DNA of 64,000 nt from assembly GCA_036172665.1 (NCBI GenBank), contig JAYKNF010000062.1, positions 1 to 64,000 of the forward strand. The letters run 5' to 3'. The notes below the pieces were generated by a model. That model made no database searches and was not told where the DNA came from. It saw only the letters and a program-made list of their open reading frames with translations. A program made the translations under genes and the position numbers. The DNA comes from Prosopocoilus inquinatus (lineage: Eukaryota > Arthropoda > Insecta > Coleoptera > Lucanidae). Shown here piece by piece: positions 53,442-64,000 of this stretch (within the stretch, counting starts at the first letter, position 1; every line of letters begins with the position of its first letter).

Positions 53442-56400
53442 TTTCCAGCTTCTGCTGCGTCCGAAAATTTCGTATCTCACGTCAGAGATACTGGAGTTCA
53501 TCCAAACGTCAAATAACATGATAGATGAGTAAGGATCGATTAGATACATCACAGGAACAACGCTAATACGTGTTGTTTCGTTTAAAACTATTTCCAGCAC
53601 CTGCTGCGTCCAAAAACTTCGTATCTCACATCAGAGTTACTAGAGTCCATCGAAACGTCAAATAACATGATAGATGAGTAAGGATCGATTAGATACATCA
53701 CAGGAACAACGCTAATGCGTGTTGTTTAATTTAAAACTATTTCCAGCTTCTGCTGCGTCCGATAATTTCGTATCTCACATCAGAGTTACTGGAGTCCATC
53801 CAAACGTCAAATAACATGATAGATGAGTAAGGATCGCTTAGATACATCACAGGAACATCGCTAATGCGTGTTGTTTCGTTTAAAACTATATCCAGCTCCT
53901 GCTGCGTCCAAAAACTTCGTATCTCACATCAGAGTTACTAGAGTCCATCGAAACGTCAAATAACATAATAGATGAGTAAGGATCGATTAGATACATCACA
54001 GGAACAACGCTAATGCATGTTGTTTCGTTTAAAACTATTTCCAGCTTCTGCTGCGTCCGAAAACGTCGTATCTCACATCAAAATTACTGGAGTCCATCGA
54101 AACGTCAAATAACATAGTAGCTAAGTAAGGATCGATTAGATACATCACAGGAACAACGCTAATACGTGTTGCTTCGTTTAAAACTATTTCCAGCTCCTGC
54201 TGCGCCCAAAAACTTTGTATCTCACATCAGTGTTACTGGAGTCCATCCAAACGTCAAATAACATGTTAGATAAGTAAGGATCGTTTAGACACATCACAGG
54301 AACAACGCTAATACGTGTTGTTTCGTTCAAAACTATTTCCAGCTTCTGCTGCGTCCGAGAACTTTGTATCTCACATCAGAGTTACTGGAGTCCATCGAAA
54401 CGCCAAATAACATGATAGGTGAGTAAGGATCGATTAGATACATCACAGGAACAACGCTAATGCGTGTTGTTTCGTTTAAAACTATTTCCAGCTTCTGCTG
54501 CGTCCGAGAACTTCCTATCTCACGTCAGGGTTACTGGAGTCCATCCAAACGTCAAATAACATGATAGATGAGTAAGTATCGATTAGATACATCACAGGAA
54601 CAACGCTAATGCGTGTTGTTTCGTTTAAAACTATTTCCAGCTTCTGCTGCGTCCGAAAACGTCGTATCTCACATCAGAGCTACTGGAGTCCATCGAAACG
54701 CCAAATAACATGATAGATGAGTAAGGATCGATTAGATACATCACAGGAACAACGCTAATGCATGTTGTTTCGTTTAGAACTATTTCCAGCTTCTGCTGCG
54801 TCCGAAAACGTCGTATCTCACATTAGAGTTACTGGAGTCCATCGAAACGTCAAATAACATAGTAGCTAAGTAAGGATCGATTAGATACATCACAGGAACA
54901 ACGCTAATACGTGTTGTTTCGTTCAAAACTATTTCCAGCTTCTGCTGCGTCCAAAAACTTTTTATCTCACATCAGAGTTACTGGAGTCCATCCAAACGTA
55001 AAATAACATGATAGATGAGTAAGGATCGATTAGATACATCACAGGAACATCGCTAATGCGTGTTGTTTCGTTTAAAACTATTTCCAGCTGCTGCTGCGTC
55101 CGAAAATTCCGTATCTCACATTAGAGTTACTGGAGTCCATCGAAACATCAAATAACATAGTAGCTAAGTAAGGATCGATTAGATACATCACAGGAACAAC
55201 GCTAATACCTGTTGTTTCGTTCAAAACTATTTCCAGCTTCTGCTGTGTCCGATAATTTCGTATCTCACATCAGAGTTACTGGAGTCCATCCAAACGTCAA
55301 ATAACATGATAGATGAGTAAGTATCGATTAGATACATCACAGGAACAACGCTAATGCGTGTTGTTTCGTTTAAAACTATTTCCAGCTTCTGCTGCGTACG
55401 AAAACGTCGTATCTCACATCAGAGCTACTGGAGTCCATCGAAACGCCAAATAACATGATAGATGAGTAAGGATCGATTAGATACATCACAGGAACAACGC
55501 TAATGCATGTTGTTTCGTTTAAAACTATTTCCAGCTTCTGCTGCGTCCGAAAATTTCGTATCTCACATCAGAGATACTGGAGTTCATCCAAACGTCAAAT
55601 AACATGATAGATGAGTAAGGATCGATTAGATACATCACAGGAACAACGCTAATACGTGTTGTTTCGTTTAAAACTATTTCCAGCACCTGCTGCGTCCAAA
55701 AACTTCGTATCTCACATCAGAGTTACTAGAGTCCATCGAAACGTCAAATAACATGATAGATGAGTAAGGATCGATTAGATACATCACAGGAACAACGCTA
55801 ATGCGTGTTGTTTAATTTAAAACTATTTCCAGCTTCTGCTGCGTCCGATAATTTCGTATCTCACATCAGAGTTACTGGAGTCCATCCAAACGTCAAATAA
55901 CATGATAGATGAGTAAGGATCGCTTAGATACATCACAGGAACAACGCTAATGCGTGTTGTTTCGTTTAAAACTATATCCAGCTCCTGCTGCGTCCAAAAA
56001 CTTCGTATCTCACATCAGAGTTACTAGAGTCCATCGAAACGTCAAATAACATGATAGATGAGTAAGGATCGATTAGATAATTCACAGGAACAACGCTAAT
56101 GCGTGTTGTTTCATTTAAAACTATTTCCAGCTTCTGCTGCGTCCGAAAACGTCGTATCTCACATCAAAATTACTGGGGTCCATCGAAACGTCAAACAACA
56201 TAGTAGCTAAGTAAGGATCGATTAGATACATCACAGGAACAACGCTAATACGTGTTGCTTCGTTTAAAACTATTTCCAGCTCCTGCTGCGCCCAAAAACT
56301 TTGTATCTCACATCAGTGTTACTGGAGTCCATCCAAACGTCAAATAACATGTTAGATAAGTAAGGATCGTTTAGACACATCACAGGAACAACGCTGATAC

Positions 56401-56486
56401 GTGTTGTTTCGTTCAAAACTATTTCCAGCTTCTGCTGCGTCCGAGAACTTTGTATCTCACATCAAAATTACTGGAGTCCATCGAAA
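53442..56486. repeat. C-type repeat at 14-monomer spacing (2,086 bp)
   Basis: A block of about 6.5 monomers at 53,442-54,400 recurs at 55,528-56,486, an offset of exactly 2,086 bp. Shared rare variants are GGAGTTCATCC, CCAGCACCTGC, GTTTAATTTAAAAC, GGATCGCTTAG, ACTATATCCAGC and TCAGTGTTACTGG. The material between them (about 54.4-55.5 kb) is a mix of g/o-like and C-like monomers. The second copy ends close to the border with domain A'. Confidence 0.82.
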
Positions 56487-56570
56487 CGTCAAATAACATA
56501 GTAGCTAAGTAAGGATCGATTAGATACATCACAGGAACAACGCTAATACGTGTTGTTTCCTTTAAAACTA

Positions 56571-59500
56571 TTTCCAGCTCCTGCTGCGTCCAAAAACTTT
56601 GTATCTCACATCAGACTTACTGGAGTCCATCCAAACGTCAAATAACATGATAGATGAGTAAGGATCGATTAGATACATCACAGGAACAACGCTAATGCGT
56701 GTTGTTTCGTTTAAAACTATTTCCAGCTTCTGCTGCGTCCGAAAATTTCGTATCTCACATCAGAGATACTGGAGTCCATCCAAACGTCAAATAACATGAT
56801 AGATGAGTAAGGATCGATTAGATACATCACAGGAACAACGCTAATTCGTGTTGTTTCGTTTAAAACTATTTCTAGCTCCTGCTGCGTCCAAAAACTTCGT
56901 ATATCACATCAGAGTTACTAGAGTCCATCGAAACGTCAAATAACATGATAGATGAGTAAGGATCGATTAGATACATCACAGGCACAACGCTAATGCGTGT
57001 TGTTTCATTTAAAACTATTTCCAGCTTCTGCTGCGTCCGATAATTTCGTATCTCACATCAGAGTTACTGGAGTCCATCCAAACGTCAAATAACATGATAG
57101 ATGAGTAAGGATCGATTAGATACATCACAGGAACAACGCTAATGCGTGTTGTTTCGTTTAAAACTATTTCCAGCTTCAGCTGCGTCCGAGAACTTCGTAT
57201 CTCACTTCAGAGTTACTGGAGCCCATCCAAACGTCAAATAACATGATAGATGAGTAAGGATCGATTAGATACATCACAGGAACAACGCTAATACGTGTTG
57301 TTTCGTTTAAAACTATTTCCAGCTTCAGCTGCGTCCGAGAACTTCGTATCTCACATCAAAGTTACTGGAGTCCATCGAAACGCCAAATAACATGTTAGAT
57401 GAGTAAGGATCGATTAGATACATCACAGGAACAACGCTAATGCGTGTTGTTTCGTTTAAAACTATTTCCAGCTTCTGCTGCGTCCGAAAACGTCGTATCT
57501 CACATCAGAGCTACTGGAGTCCATCGAAACGACAAATAACATGATAGATGAGTAAGGATCGATTAGATACATCACAGGAACAACGCTAATGCGTATTGTT
57601 TCGTTTAAAACTATTTCCAGCTTCTGCTGCGTCCGAAAACGTCGTATCTCTCATCAGAGTTACTGGAGTCCATCGAAACGCCAAATAACATGTTAGATGA
57701 GTAAGGATCGATTAGATACATCACAGGAACAACGCTAATACGTGTTGTTTCGTTTGAAACTATTTCCAGCTTCTGCTGCGTCCGAAAACTTCGTATCTCA
57801 CATCAGAGTTACTGGAGTGCATCGAAACGTCAAATAACATGATAGATGAGTAAGGATCGATTAGATACATCACAGGAACAACGCTAATGCGTGTTGTTTC
57901 GTTTAAAACTATTTCCAGCTTCTGCTGCGTCCGAAAATTTCGTTTCTCATATTAGAGTTACTGGAGTCCATCGAAACGCCAAATAACATGATAGATGAGT
58001 AAGTATCGATTAGATACATCACAGGAACAACGCTAATGCGTGTTGTTTCGTTTAAAACTATTTCCAGCTTCTGCTGCGTCCGAAAACGTCGTATCTCACA
58101 TCAGAGCTACTGGAGTCCATCGAGACGCCAAATAACATGATAGAAGAGTAAGGATCGATTAGATACATCACAGGAACAACGCTAATACGTGTTGTTTCCT
58201 TTAAAACTATTTCCAGCTTCAGCTGCGTCCGAGAACTTCGTATCTCACATCAGAGTTACTGGAGTCCATCCAAACGTCAAATAACATGATAGATGAGTAA
58301 GGATCGATTAGATACATCACAGGAACAACGCTAATGCGTGTTGTTTCGTTTAAAACTATTTCCAGCTTCAGCTGCGTCCGAGAACATCGTATCTCACTTC
58401 AGAGTTACTGGAGCCCATCCAAACGTCAAATAACATGATAGGTGAGTAAGGATCGATTAGATACATCACAGGAACAACGCTAATACGTGTCGTTTCGTTT
58501 AAAACTATTTCCAGCTCCTGCTGCGTCCAAAAACTTCGTATCTCACATCAGAGCTACTGGAGTCCATCGAAACGCCAAATAACATGATAGATGAGTAAGG
58601 ATCGATTAGATACATCACAGGAACAACGCTAATACGTGTTGTTTCATTTAAAACTATTTCCAGCTTCAGCTGCGTCCGAGAACTTCGTATCTCACATCAA
58701 AGTTACTGGAGTCCATCGAAACGCCAAATAACATGTTAGATGAGTAAGGATCGATTAGATACATCACAGGAACAACGCTAATGCGTGTTGTTTCGTTTAA
58801 AACTATTTCCAGCTTCTGCTGCGTCCGAAAACGTCGTATCTCACATCAGAGCTACTGGAGTCCATCGAAACGCCAAATAACATGATAGATGAGTAAGGAT
58901 CGATTAGATACAGCACAGGAACAACGCTAATACGTGTTGTTTCGTTTAAAACTATTTCCAGCTCCTGCTGCGTCCAAAAACTTTGTATCTCACATCAGAC
59001 TTACTGGAGTCCATCCAAACTTCAAATAACATGTTAGATAAATAAGGATCGTTTAGATACATCACAGGAACAACGCTAATACGTGTCGTTTCGTTCAAAA
59101 CTATTTCCAGCTCCTGCTGCGTCCAAAAACTTCGTATCTCACATCAGAGCTACTGGAGTCCATCGAAACGCCAAATAACATGATAGGTGAGTAAGGATCG
59201 ATTAGATACATCACAGGAACAACGCTAATACGTGTCGTTTCGTTTAAAACTATTTCCAGCTCCTGCTGCGTCCAAAAACTTCGTATCTCACATCAGAGCT
59301 ACTGGAGTCCATCGAAACGCCAAATAACATGATAGATGAGTAAGGATCGATTAGATACATCACAGGAACAACGCTAATACGTGTTGTTTCATTTAAAACT
59401 ATTTCCAGCTTCAGCTGCGTCCGAGAACTTCGTATCTCACATCAAAGTTACTGGAGTCCATCGAAACGCCAAATAACATGTTAGATGAGTAAGGATCGAT

Positions 59501-62381
59501 TAGATACATCACAGGAACAACGCTAATGCGTGTTGTTTCGTTTAAAACTATTTCCAGCTTCTGCTGCGTCCGAAAACGTCGTATCTCACATCAGAGCTAC
59601 TGGAGTCCATCCAAACGTCAAATAACATGATAGATGAGTAAGGATCCATTAGATACATCACAGGAACAACGCTAATGCGTGTTGTTTCGTTTAAAACTAT
59701 TTCCAGCTTCAGCTGCGTCCGAGAACTTCGTATCTCACTTCAGAGTTACTGGAGCCCATCCAAACGTCAAATAACATGATAGATGAGTAAGGATCGATTA
59801 GATACATCACAGGAACAACGCTAGTACGTGTTGTTTCGTTTAAAACTATTTCCAGCTTCAGCTGCGTCCGAGAACTTCGTATCTCACATCAAAGTTACTG
59901 GAGTCCATCGAAACGCCAAATAACATGTTAGATGAGTAAGGATCGATTAGATACATCACAGGAACAACGCTAATGCGTGTTGTTTCGTTTAAAACTATTT
60001 CCAGCTTCTGCTGCGTCCGAAAACGTCGTATCTCACATCAGAGCTACTGGAGTCCATCGAAACGACAAATAACATGATAGATGAGTAAGGATTGATTAGA
60101 TACAGCACAGGAACAACGCTAATACGTGTTGTTTCGTTTAAAACTATTTCCAGCTCCTGCTGCGTCCAAAAACGTCGTATCTCTCATCAGAGTTACTGGA
60201 GTCCGTCCAAACGTCAAATAACATGATAGATGAGTAAGGATCGATTAGCTACATCACAGGAACAACGCTAATATGTGTTGTTTCGTTTAAAACTATTTCC
60301 AGCTGCTGCTGCGTCCGAAAATTTCGTATCTCACATTAGAGTTACTGGAGTCCATCGAAACGTCAAATAACATAGTAGCTAAGTAAGGATCGATTAGATA
60401 CATCACAGGAACAACGCTAATACGTGTTTTTTCGTTCTAAACTATTTCCAGCTACTGCTGCGTCCAAAAACTTTGTATCTCACATCAGAGTTACTGGAGT
60501 CCATCCGAACGTCAAATAACATGATAGATGAGTAAGGATCGATTAGATACATCCCAGGAACAACGCTAATACGTGTTGTTTCGTTTAAAACTATTTCCAG
60601 CTTCTGCTGCGTCCGAAAACTTCGTATCTCACATCAGAGTTACTGGAGTGCATCGAAACGTCAAATAACATGATAGATAAGTAAGGATCGATTAGATACA
60701 GCACAGGAACAACGCTAATACGTGTTGTTTCGTTTAAAACTATTTCCAGCTCCTGCTGTGTCCAAAAACTTTGTATCTCACATCAGAGTTACTGGAGTCC
60801 ATCCAAACGTCAAATAACATGATAGATGAGTAAGGATCGATTAGATACATCCCAGGAACAACGCTAATACGTGTTGTTTCGTTTAAAACTATTTCCAGCT
60901 TCTGCTGCGTCCGAAAATTTCGTTTCTCACATTAGAGTTACTGGAGTCCATCGAAACGTCAAATAACATGATAGATGAGTAAGTATCGATTAGATACATC
61001 ACAGGAACAACGCTAATGCGTGTTGTTTCGTTTAAAACTATTTCCAGCTTCTGCTGCGTCCGAAAACGTCGTATCTCACATCAGAGCTACTGGAGTCCAT
61101 CGAAACGCCAAATAAGATGATAGATGAGTAAGGATCGATTAGATACAGCACAGGAACAACGCTAATACGTGTTGTTTCGTTTAAAACTATTTCTAGCTCC
61201 TGCTGCGTCCAAAAACTTTGTATCTCACATCAGACTTACTGGAGTCCATCCAAACGTCAAATAACATGATAGATGAGTAAGGATCGATTAGATACATCAC
61301 AGGAACAACGCTAATGCGTGTTGTTTCGTTTAAAACTATTTCCAGCTTCTGCTACGTCCGAAAATTTCGTTTCTCATATTAGAGTTACTGGAGTCCATCG
61401 AAACGCCAAATAACATGATAGATGAGTAAGTATCGATTAGATACATCACAGGAACAACGCTAATGCGTGTTGTTTCGTTTAAAACTATTTCCAGCTTCAG
61501 CTGCGTCCGAGAACTTCGTATCTCACTTCAGAGTTACTGGAGCCCATCCAAACGTCAAATAACATGATAGGTGAGTAAGGATCGATTAGATAAATCACAG
61601 GAACAACGCTAATACGTGTTGTTTCGTTTAAAACTATTTCCAGCTCCTGCTGCGTCCAAAAACTTTGTATCTCACATCAGACTTACTGGAGTCCATCCAA
61701 ACGTCAGATAACATGTTAGATAAGTAAGGATTGTTTAGATACATCACAGGAACAACGCTAATGCGTGTTGTTTCGTTTAAAACTATTACCAGCTTCTGCT
61801 GCGTCCGAAAATTTCGTATCTCACATCAGAGATACTGGAGTCCATCCAAACGTCAAATAACATGATAGATGAGTAAGGATCGATTAGATACATCACAGGA
61901 ACAACGCTAATACGTGTTGTTTCGTTTAAAACTATTTCTAGCTCCTGCTGCGTCCAAAAACTTCGTATATCACATCAGAGTTACTAGAGTCCATCGAAAC
62001 GTCAAATAACATGATAGATGAGTAAGGATCGATTAGATACATCACAGGCACAACGCTAATGCGTGTTGTTTTATTTAAAACTATTTCCAGCTTCTGCTGC
62101 GTCCGATAATTTCGTATCTCACATCAGAGTTACTGGAGTCCATCCAAACGTCAAATAACATGATAGATGAGTAAGGATCGATTAGATACATCACAGGAAC
62201 AACGCTAATGCGTGTTGTTTCGTTTAAAACTATTTCCAGCTTCTGCTGCGTCCGAAAACGTCGTATCTCACATCAGAGCTACTGGAGTCCATCGAAACGC
62301 CAAATAACATGATAGATGAGTAAGTATCGATTAGATACATCACAGGAACAACGCTAATGCGTGTTGTTTCATTTAAAACTA
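56571..62381. repeat. Domain A': return of the A-type family (39 monomers)
   Basis: All 39 monomers are exactly 149 bp (5,811 bp). The first part (56,571-59,699) is a shuffled set of A-like subtypes (k, l, n, p, q, r, d, f', g, i). From 59,700 the canonical order p q r a b c d e f g h f' i appears, then a j-like monomer (61,637) and k l n o. The a monomer at 60,147 is followed by the same ten-monomer order as at 5,215, 12,959 and 15,343. Small differences exist, for example GATTAGCTACATC near 60,244 and CTGCTGTGTCC near 60,755. Confidence 0.87.
58508..59699. repeat. Local 5-monomer (745-bp) duplication in domain A'
   Basis: The order CTCCTG monomer (preceded by GTGTCGTTTCG), q-like TTCAGC monomer, and o-like TTCTG monomer starts at 58,508 and again at 59,253, an offset of 745 bp. 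Two adjacent CTCCTG monomers at 59,104 and 59,253 are themselves a one-step duplication. The GTGTCG variant was noted only in this stretch. Confidence 0.8.
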
Positions 62382-64000
62382 TTTCCAGCTTCAGCTGCGT
62401 CCGAGAACTTCGTATCTCACTTCAGAGTTACCGGAGCCCATCCAAACGTCAAATAACATGATAGATGAGTAAGGATCGATTAGATACATCACAGGAACAA
62501 CGCTAATACGTGTTGTTTCGTTTAAAACTATTTCCAGCTTCTGCTGCGTCCGAAATCGTCGTATCTCACATCAAAATTACTGGAGTCCATCGAAACGTCA
62601 AATAACATAGTAGCTAAGTAAGGATCGATTAGATACATCACAGAAACAACGCTAATACGTGTTGTTTCGTTCAAAACTATTTCCAGCTTCTGCTGCGTCC
62701 GAGAACTTTGTATCTCACATCAGAGTTACTGGAGTCCGTCCAAACGTTAAATAACATGATAGATGAGTAAGGATCGATTAGATACATCACAGGAACAACG
62801 CTAATATGTGTTGTTTCGTTTAAAACTATTTCCAGCTGCTGCTGCGTCCGAGAATTTCGTATCTCACATTAGAGTTACTGGAGTCCATCGAAACGTCAAA
62901 TAACATAGTAGCTAAGTAAGGATCGATTAGATACATCACAGGAACAACGCTAATACGTGTTGTTTCATACAAAACTATTTCCAGCTTCTGCTGCGTCCAA
63001 AAACTTTGTATCTCACATCAGAGTTACTGGAGTCCATCCAAACGTAAAATAACATGATAGATGAGTAAGGATCGATTAGATACATCACAGGAACAACGCT
63101 AATACGTGCTGTTTCGTTTAAAACTATTTCCAGCTCCTGATGCGTCCAAAAACTTCGTATCTCACATCAGAGTTACTAGAGTCCATCGAAACGTCAAATA
63201 ACATAGTAGATAAGTAAGGATCGATTAGATACATCACAGGAACAACGCTAATACGTTTTGTTCCGTTCAAAACTATTTCCAGCTTCTGCTGGGTCCGAGA
63301 ACTTTGTATCTCACATCAGAGTTACTGGAGTCCATTCAAACGTCAAATAACATGATAGATGATAAGGATCGATTAGATACATCACAGGAACAACTCTAAT
63401 ACGTGTTGTTTCGTTTAAAACTATTTCCAGTTTCTGCTGCGTCCGAAAACGTCGTATGTCACATCAGACTTACTGGAGTCCATCCAAACGTCAAATAACA
63501 TGTTAGATAAGTAAGGATCGTTTAGATACATCACAGGAACAACGCTAATGCGTGTTGTTTCGTTTGAAACTATTTCCAGCTTCTGCTGCGTCCGATAATT
63601 TCGTATCTCACATCAGAGTTAGAGTTACTGGAGTCCATCCAAACGTCAAATAACATGATAGATAAGTAAGGATTGATTAGATACATCACAGGAACAACGC
63701 TAATATGTGTTGTTTCGTTTAAAACTATTTCCAGCTCCTGCTGCGCCCAAAAACTTCGTATCTCACATCAGAGTTACTAGAGTCCATCGAAACGTAAAAT
63801 AACATGATAGATGAGTAAGGATCGATTAGATACATCACAGGAACAACGCTAATGCGTGTTGTTTCATTTAAAACTATTTCCAGCTTCTGCTGCGTCCGAT
63901 AATTTCGTATCTCACATCAGAGTTACTGGAGTCCATCCAAACGTCAAATAACATGATAGATGAGTAAGGATCGATTAGATACATCACATTAACAACGCTA
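62382..64000. repeat. Domain C': C-type segment matching about 47.2-48.8 kb
   Basis: The subfamily changes sharply at 62,382. From there to the window end the sequence follows about 47,203-48,821 at a constant offset of 15,179 bp. It reproduces CGAAATCGTCG, CACAGAAACAACG, GTTTCATACAAAAC, GTGCTGTTTCG, CTGATGCGTCC, CTGGGTCCGAG, the GATGATAAGG deletion (148-bp monomer at 63,276) and the doubled GAGTTA (155-bp monomer at 63,573). One early site (GTTACCGGAGCCC) instead matches the related block near 43.5 kb. The last monomer is cut by the window end after 124 bp. Confidence 0.88.
63573..63727. repeat. 155-bp monomer with duplicated GAGTTA, fourth copy
   Basis: CAGAGTTAGAGTTACTGG at 63,616 is the same 6-bp duplication that opens the C-type HORs at 44,976, 48,394 and 51,365. 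It marks where the next C-type HOR starts beyond domain A'. Confidence 0.9.

Larger units (their letters stand above)
38123..56570. repeat. Domain C: third HOR family (124 monomers)
   Basis: Typical C markers are AATGCATGTTG, CTGCGCCCAAAAAC, GGATTGATTAG followed by AATATGTGTTG, GTTGCTTCG, AACGTAAAATAAC, TATGTCACATC and CACATTAACAACG. The first part (38.1-44.9 kb) holds short local duplications. The middle (44,976 to about 53.2 kb) is a HOR tract of 23- and 20-monomer units tagged by paired indels. The last part (53.4-56.5 kb) contains a repeat at a 14-monomer offset. Net indel in the domain is -28 bp. Confidence 0.85.
1..64000. repeat. 149-bp satellite DNA array, whole window
   Basis: The entire window is a head-to-tail array of one monomer of 149 bp, all in the same orientation. 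Landmarks in monomer coordinates, with position 1 at TTTCCAGCT, are CTGCTGCGTC at 11-20, GTATCTCACA at 31-40, TTACTGGAGTCCAT at 47-60, CAAATAACAT at about 69-78, GGATCGATTAG at 92-102, CACAGGAACAAC at 109-120, and GTTGTTTCGTTTAAAACTA at 131-149. There are 429 full periods, a terminal 124-bp piece and one 18-bp fragment. Only 20 units are not 149 bp, and their indels sum exactly to the observed displacement. GC is about 40% by counting the consensus. No unique sequence, inversion, transposon or gene interrupts it. Organisation of this kind is typical of eukaryotic centromeric or pericentromeric satellites, but no centromeric protein association can be seen from sequence. The species is not identified. 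Confidence 0.98.

Noticed and set aside
1..64000. CRISPR array
   Set aside because: Repeats are contiguous 149-bp units with no unique spacers, far longer than CRISPR repeats, and there are no cas genes. Differences between units are point variants of one monomer.
1..64000. CENP-B box in TTTCGTTTAAAACTATT
   Set aside because: It matches the 17-bp human consensus at about 11 positions, but the essential CGGG half is absent (CTAT). Only six of nine core bases fit, which is weak evidence in an AT-rich repeat.
1..64000. Transposon or LTR retrotransposon insertion
   Set aside because: Monomer phase is continuous through the window and all length changes are accounted for by 20 small indels, so there is no room for an inserted element.
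1..64000. Telomeric repeat, rDNA spacer or tRNA-derived satellite
   Set aside because: No TTAGGG/TTTAGGG runs, no rRNA-like blocks, and no A-box/B-box pair or cloverleaf were seen in the monomer.
1..64000. Assignment to a named species or published satellite
   Set aside because: A period near 150 bp is shared by several plant and animal satellites, and I cannot match the consensus from memory. A BLAST search of one monomer against nt or a satellite database would decide it.

Overview
The whole 64-kb window is one uninterrupted satellite DNA array. It is built from a 149-bp monomer repeated head-to-tail in a single orientation. I found no gene, RNA gene, transposon, microsatellite tract or other unique sequence. 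If monomers are phased on the TTTCCAGCT block, starts fall at 1, 150, 299, 448 and so on to 63,877. That gives 429 complete periods, a terminal partial monomer of 124 bp, and one extra 18-bp fragment at 31,111. Twenty units depart from exactly 149 bp. Their summed length differences (net -45 bp) account exactly for the offset of the last monomer start (63,876 + 45 = 429 x 149), so the indel list is arithmetically closed.

A homogenised array this long with higher-order structure indicates a eukaryotic chromosome, most plausibly a centromeric or pericentromeric (less likely subtelomeric or knob) domain. Monomers of about 150 bp are common in plant centromeres, but animals have them too. I do not recognise the monomer well enough to name a species. 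The consensus is about 40% GC with eight CpGs. Many recurrent differences between monomers are CG to TG or CG to CA, as expected from decay of methylated CpG.

Monomer subtypes divide the window into five domains. A (1-19,942; 134 monomers) consists of higher-order repeats (HORs) that share the same first and last monomers but differ in length (24, 11, 35, 17 and 16 monomers, then a longer broken copy). B (19,943-38,122; 122 monomers plus the fragment) has a marker monomer recurring at 3,874, 3,871, 4,779 and 3,421 bp and a near-identical tandem duplication of about 4.9 kb. C (38,123-56,570; 124 monomers) has HORs of 3,418 and 2,971 bp tagged by a paired 6-bp insertion and 15-bp deletion. A' (56,571-62,381; 39 monomers) returns to A-type order. 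C' (62,382-64,000) switches abruptly back to C-type, matching about 47.2-48.8 kb at a constant offset of 15,179 bp.

The picture is of recent unequal exchange, segmental duplication and conversion in an array with no sign of coding. The few open reading frames of 68-97 codons are by-products of indels in a repeat whose length is not a multiple of three. The features worth a second look are structural: variable-length HORs with fixed ends, datable indel markers, the mosaic order A-B-C-A'-C', a dyad in nearly every monomer, and a splice-signal-like layout in one subtype.
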